A stretch of 8,991 nt of DNA from Candidatus Methylomirabilota bacterium (lineage in GTDB: Bacteria; Methylomirabilota; Methylomirabilia; Methylomirabilales; JACQHM01). The notes beneath the pieces are model-generated. The model had not been told where the DNA came from. It worked only from the letters and a program-made list of their open reading frames with translations, and ran no database searches. Below are positions 6,658 through 8,991 of this stretch, one piece after another (the stretch's first letter is position 1; the number at the start of each line of letters is the position of its first letter). A program made the translations under genes and the position numbers. The stretch is taken from NCBI GenBank assembly GCA_016199025.1, contig JACQHM010000223.1:1-8991 (forward strand), written 5' to 3'.

Positions 6658-6759
6658 CTAGACCCTTACCTTCGCCTCCAACGCGGTGGCCACCTTCGCC
6701 AGAGTCCGCAGCGTCGGGTTGGCCTTGCCAGCTTCGAGGCGCGAGATGTTCGGCGTCAC
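6658..6759 (-). pseudogene. XRE-type HTH remnant, 5' half missing
   Basis: The frame ending at TAG 6658-6660 encodes TPNISRLEAGKANPTLRTLAKV followed by ATALEAKVRV. This is the recognition helix, the invariant 'SRLExGxxxPTLRTLxKIAxAL' stretch and the last helices of an XRE/Cro-family HTH, as found in HigA-like antitoxins. Helices 1 and 2 are absent. Upstream, the same frame continues as unrelated low-complexity sequence under the neighbouring RHH gene to a stop at 6829. A GTG at 6757-6759 could start a 33-residue peptide, but that would not make a complete HTH domain. It lies just downstream of the RHH gene in another frame, so it looks like the 3' remnant of a gene lost by recombination or deletion. 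Confidence 0.7.
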
Positions 6760-6769
6760 CGCTTCGCCA

Positions 6770-7120
6770 TCAGGAGCCCACGGTGGAGAGGTGGGCCTTA
6801 AGGCACTCCGCGACGAGCGCAGACTGGCTCATGGCCCGTTCCGCCGCCAGGGTTTTGACCCGCTCCACGAGCGACGCGGGAAGGTAGAACTTCGCCTGCA
6901 CGGGCCGGTCAGCCGGCAACTCCCGGAGCACCTCGCGCAAGACCCGCCGCAACGCCGCCTGGTGCCGCGGATCGATGGCCACGCTGAGCTCGAAGCGGTA
7001 GGTCCCATCCGGATCCTGAACGAGATGGCGAATCGCATAGCGGTCGTCAAGCGCTTTGAGTTGCTCGTTAATACGGTGCTCTAAGTCACGAAAGCTCTTC
7101 GAAGACACCCTCGGTTTCAT
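6770..7120 (-). CDS. Ribbon-helix-helix protein with N-terminal domain of unknown function
   Basis: 116 residues. The C-terminal part, about 73-112, reads VQAKFYLPASLVERVKTLAA then AMSQSALVAECLKAHL, a ribbon-helix-helix DNA-binding pattern (beta strand, helix, SxSxLVxE turn, helix). The N-terminal 70 residues (YAIRHLVQDPDGTYRFELSVAID) may be a small alpha/beta domain I cannot name. The start ATG 7120 is set by AGGAGG nine bases upstream; the longer frame from TTG 7150 would overlap the previous gene and place the ribosome binding site inside the coding region. It is 22 bases downstream of the 128-residue gene on the same strand, so the two form an operon. An autoregulatory or antitoxin-like role is suggested by family and by the palindrome at the operon promoter, but not shown. 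Confidence 0.78.
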   Translation of the reverse strand: MKPRVSSKSFRDLEHRINEQLKALDDRYAIRHLVQDPDGTYRFELSVAIDPRHQAALRRVLREVLRELPADRPVQAKFYLPASLVERVKTLAAERAMSQSALVAECLKAHLSTVGS

Positions 7121-7142
7121 CGCCTCTTCCCTCCTGACCCGA

Positions 7143-7529
7143 TCAGTCAAGATACAGGATCTCCAAGCCGTCGCGCGTCGCGTAGGCCACCGCTTCTTGG
7201 TGGAGCGCCCGCCCCATCTCGATCAGGAGCGCCTCCCCGCGGTGCCGAAAGGCCCGGCGCTGGGCGGGCGTACAGTACGCCTTAAGAATCAGGGACCGCT
7301 CCTGCTGCTGGCGGAATGTGCCGGTCCCTGGGTCGTACGCGCCAACCCACGTTGCCTGAACCTCCCAGTCCTCCGAGCCGGTCGTCCCTAAGTCGTTCAG
7401 GAGGAAGTCTTTGAGGCGGTGCCTCCACTCTCTTTGTTTCGAGGCTGGCACGGGCCGACCCTTCCGGTCCCGGGTTGGCACTCGTACCTCGATGTACTCA
7501 CTGAACCGTTGGCGGCGCCTGACCTCCAT
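7143..7529 (-). CDS. Unknown protein (128 aa), first gene of a two-gene operon with an RHH protein
   Basis: 128 residues from ATG 7529, with AGGAG eight bases upstream; the frame extends to 7559 without ribosome binding site support. The sequence has a strand-rich opening (YIEVRVPTRDRKGRPVP), a basic helix (REWRHRLKDFLL), a middle with WVGAYDPGTGTF, a strand ERSLILKAYC, and an ending with LHQEAVAYATRDGLEILYLD. An 'xQEAVxxxxxDG' ending is seen in small uncharacterised bacterial proteins, but I cannot name a family. It is 22 bases upstream of an RHH gene. The pair resembles a toxin-antitoxin or regulator-effector arrangement in size, order and operator, but no toxin motif is visible. Confidence 0.7.
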   Translation of the reverse strand: MEVRRRQRFSEYIEVRVPTRDRKGRPVPASKQREWRHRLKDFLLNDLGTTGSEDWEVQATWVGAYDPGTGTFRQQQERSLILKAYCTPAQRRAFRHRGEALLIEMGRALHQEAVAYATRDGLEILYLD

Positions 7530-7567
7530 GCTTCTGTCTCCTGGGGCAAAGCTTGCCACGAAGGTGT

Positions 7568-7606
7568 GTACCTACTTAAGGTACTATAAAAACACAGTAC
7601 GGTCAA
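7568..7606 (-). promoter_or_regulatory. Candidate promoter with overlapping palindrome for the 7529-6770 operon
   Basis: On the minus strand TTGACC (7606-7601) could be a -35 box. At 17 bases lies TACCTT (7583-7578), and a better TATAGT (7588-7583) is at only 12. The palindrome GTACCT/AGGTAC (7568-7573 and 7579-7584, five-base centre) overlaps the -10 region, as expected of an autoregulatory operator. The palindrome is clear; the exact promoter is not. Confidence 0.45.
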
Positions 7607-7610
7607 GTGG

Positions 7611-7899
7611 GTTTTGTGTCGATCTGAGCCGTTTTGTGGGTGGACTGCCGCGAAGGAGAGGAAGGATCAGAGCGGGTCAAGGGCGACCGTTCCCCTGGCG
7701 GCTCTGGAGAGGCAAACACTCGGGGAGGAGCCCCAGGTTTCGGGAGAGGGCCGGCAGAACGATCCTACCCCGCGACCTGGATGACCGTGGCGCCCTCAAC
7801 CGCCCGAAGGCGAAGGATTGCGAAGCCTCAGGCCGATTGGAAATCCGAGAGTTGTCAAGACTGGTCTACGTACCGCACCCACCAATCTCTCGCAGGCCC
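7611..7899. other. Gene-free stretch with a strong stem structure
   Basis: No convincing gene on either strand. Plus-strand frames here run on without recognisable motifs or ribosome binding sites. The stretch has a 10-bp stem with one bulge (7694-7704 with 7728-7737) and a competing 6-bp pairing, CCAGGT at 7733-7738 with ACCTGG at 7775-7780. It may be degenerate coding sequence or an untranslated/ncRNA region, and holds no identified terminator. Confidence 0.5.
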
Positions 7900-8094
7900 T
7901 CATGCACCTAATCGCTTCCTTTCCTTGACGGGCAGTGTCGCTAACTTGTCCTTCATTACCTGGCGAAAAAACACCTTCAATGCCTCCTCGATGACATGGG
8001 AGGGCCGTTGTTTGGTGGCAAAGCAAAACTCGTTCAACTCCCGGATGACGGCCTCATCCAGCTGATAACTTCGCCTGCGCCATACTTTGCTCAT
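7900..8094 (-). CDS. Ribbon-helix-helix (CopG/Arc-like) protein, orphan
   Basis: 64 residues. RRRSYQLDEAVIRELNEFC followed by KQRPSHVIEEALKVFF is a typical ribbon-helix-helix domain (strand RSYQL, helix 1, turn with RPSHVI, helix 2), then a basic tail ending ERKRLGA. Such proteins are dimeric DNA-binding repressors and often antitoxins. The start ATG 8094 is fixed by AGGAGGTG about six bases upstream; the frame extends to 8139 into the promoter, so the longer form is rejected. It has its own near-consensus promoter with a 13-bp palindrome in the spacer, which suggests autorepression. No partner gene follows: the next 290 bases hold no gene. It is either a stand-alone regulator or an antitoxin that has lost its toxin. 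Confidence 0.85.
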   Translation of the reverse strand: MSKVWRRRSYQLDEAVIRELNEFCFATKQRPSHVIEEALKVFFRQVMKDKLATLPVKERKRLGA

Positions 8095-8120
8095 GCGTGT
8101 CACCTCCTCTCTGTATGAGA

Positions 8121-8149
8121 ACGATAGCGCATGATTCATGCTTTGTCAA
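8121..8149 (-). promoter_or_regulatory. Sigma70-type promoter with operator-like palindrome in spacer
   Basis: On the minus strand: TTGACA (8149-8144), a 17-base spacer, and TATCGT (8126-8121), followed 26 bases later by the RHH start codon. The -35 box is perfect and the spacing ideal. The spacer contains the perfect 13-bp palindrome GCATGATTCATGC (8129-8141), a likely binding site for the RHH dimers encoded downstream. Confidence 0.85.
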
Positions 8150-8205
8150 GCCTTATCGCTTGGCCGTCGCACCTGACGTTCGTGATAGGCCTGTATCGAC
8201 CCCTG

Positions 8206-8244
8206 AAAAGAAAGAGCCCGCGATGTGTTGGCACCGCGGGGCTC
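8206..8244 (-). terminator. Rho-independent terminator
   Basis: A stem of GAGCCCGCG (8214-8222) with CGCGGGGCTC (8235-8244, one bulged base) encloses a 12-base loop. In the minus direction it is followed by a U-rich tract, UUUCUUUU (8213-8206). It lies about 50 bases past the stop of the 8549-8292 gene and ends that operon before the RHH promoter. On the plus strand only four T follow (8247-8250), so weak bidirectional action is possible. Confidence 0.82.
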
Positions 8245-8291
8245 CGTTTTCAGTGATCTCTAACTGGACTTAACCCTCACTGGTTCAGCAG

Positions 8292-8549
8292 TTATGCCGA
8301 TTGCCTCCGCCTTCGCTCTAGTTCCTCGGCGAATTTCATCTCCTCCGGATCATCCTCAGGCGACAGTGGCCGCCAGACAGGACTGGTATCACGCTCTTCG
8401 ACCACGTTCTCCAGCATAAAGAGGTCCTCGGCCACCTGGAGGGCCTCGTTGTCAGAGAGGCCCCGGGCTTTCAAGTCGCGGATGTAATGTTCGATCTGGC
8501 GAGACTGCTCCTCCGAAATCGGGATTCCTCCCACGTGGTTAATTCGCAT
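8292..8549 (-). CDS. Unknown small acidic protein (85 aa)
   Basis: 85 residues, starting MRINHVGGIPISEEQSRQIE and continuing as charged helices (YIRDLKARGLSDNEALQVAE) to a tail with PEDDPEE and ERRRRQSA. I recognise no family. ATG 8549 is chosen because GGAG lies about eight bases upstream; the frame extends to 8564 but without support. The gene overlaps the 3' end of the upstream gene by 11 bases, so translation is probably coupled, and the terminator at 8206-8244 closes the pair. The strongly charged, soluble composition would fit a partner or accessory subunit of the upstream protein, but this is only inferred from the overlap. Confidence 0.65.
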   Translation of the reverse strand: MRINHVGGIPISEEQSRQIEHYIRDLKARGLSDNEALQVAEDLFMLENVVEERDTSPVWRPLSPEDDPEEMKFAEELERRRRQSA

Positions 8550-8991
8550 GGCTACTCTCCACATTCACCAGGAACCAGATCGCTTCTTTGAACTTGTCCA
8601 GGTGCTCAGGGTTGACGAAGCGCTGGAGAGGGAAGGATGGATACCGGCTGACCCCTGGCTCCAACACATCCGGGGGGAGGCTCACGCCTGGAATCTGGGT
8701 CACGGTCTGATGGAGGGTCTCGAGCGCCTGACCCAGGAGATCTTTTTGCTTCATCCCAAAATCCAGCCACAGCTTTCCGTCCGAAGAGACGCTAAACAGT
8801 GTCACCCAGCTGCTTCCGATCAGTTTCTTACAGGTGAAGGTTCCCTGGATCGCTCCTTTCCCCCAAGTCACGTCATACCCTGGTTCCCGCCTCAACCCAT
8901 CGGCAAACTCATGGAGTTTCCGGGCAACCTCAACCACGTCCTCTGGAATTCGCCGCTGCCTCATATCCTTGAGAAAACGATCGAGGTCCCA
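8539..8991 (-). CDS. Unknown protein, C-terminal part, 5' end beyond window
   Basis: The frame is open from the right edge to TAA 8539 (about 150 residues, preceded by WDLDRFLKD before the first ATG at 8964). That ATG lacks a good Shine-Dalgarno site, so the gene probably begins outside the window. The visible part has a helix (RIPEDVVEVARKLHEFADGL), strands GYDVTWGKGAIQGTF and WVTLFSVSSDGKLWLDF, a helix, IPGVSLPPDVL, YPSFPLQRFVNPEHLDKF and a final helix. This order resembles the C-terminal domain of some uncharacterised proteins annotated near restriction or DUF4268-type nucleases, with 'GxxxGxF ... LF.V..DGK ... PSIPL' spacing, but I hold that at low confidence. It is co-transcribed with the overlapping 85-residue gene. 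Confidence 0.65.
   Translation of the reverse strand, partial: WDLDRFLKDMRQRRIPEDVVEVARKLHEFADGLRREPGYDVTWGKGAIQGTFTCKKLIGSSWVTLFSVSSDGKLWLDFGMKQKDLLGQALETLHQTVTQIPGVSLPPDVLEPGVSRYPSFPLQRFVNPEHLDKFKEAIWFLVNVESSHAN

Noticed and set aside
7411..8065. Overlapping plus-strand frames, including a segment with YRTHQSLAG reminiscent of transposase ends
   Set aside because: The frames cross two supported minus-strand genes, lack other transposase motifs (no DDE pattern) and have no terminal inverted repeats.
8539..8964. ATG 8964 as the true start of the rightmost gene
   Set aside because: No properly spaced Shine-Dalgarno site, and the frame stays open to the window edge, so the gene is treated as partial.

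Overview
The window reads as one end of an integrated mobile element that sits in a tRNA-Lys gene. The host is a bacterium of fairly high GC content that uses strong GGAGG-type ribosome binding sites. I cannot name the organism from the sequence. Every gene I can support is on the minus strand, so transcription runs toward the tRNA.

Left edge (1-1256): the 3' part of tRNA-Lys(CTT), with encoded CCA, lies directly against a tyrosine recombinase whose reading frame runs through the antisense strand of the tRNA. This is the usual picture of an element integrated at the 3' end of a tRNA gene. No second copy of the tRNA end is visible, so the other boundary is outside the window.

Replication and control block (1330-5226, gene order right to left): a phage-type replication initiator, a DnaC-like helicase loader, a DnaB-family helicase with an extra N-terminal ribbon-helix-helix (RHH) domain, and a small DUF3820-like protein with a C-terminal HPD-containing J-like domain. 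The last three each overlap the gene before them. They are followed by a small orphan protein, an excisionase-type helix-turn-helix protein and the integrase. The initiator gene carries a perfectly phased array of 12-bp repeats in its linker region, a lambda-O-like layout and the best candidate origin. The likely scheme is that the initiator binds the repeats, the loader delivers the RHH-DnaB helicase, and the J-like protein may bring host DnaK to remodel the complex.

Upstream block (5250-6539): a DUF5659-like small protein behind a 130-bp gap rich in dyads, and a 294-residue protein of unknown function with a CxxC motif, a C-terminal HTH-like segment and a 45-bp intragenic inverted repeat. 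No capsid, terminase, portal, tail or conjugation gene is present. The element could be a satellite or other integrative element, or the early arm of a larger prophage.

Accessory block (6658-8991): a two-gene operon (unknown 128-residue protein and an RHH protein) with a palindrome at its promoter, followed by a broken XRE-type HTH remnant; about 290 bp without a gene; an orphan RHH protein under a near-consensus sigma70 promoter with a palindrome in the spacer; a rho-independent terminator; and two overlapping genes of unknown function, the rightmost cut by the window edge.
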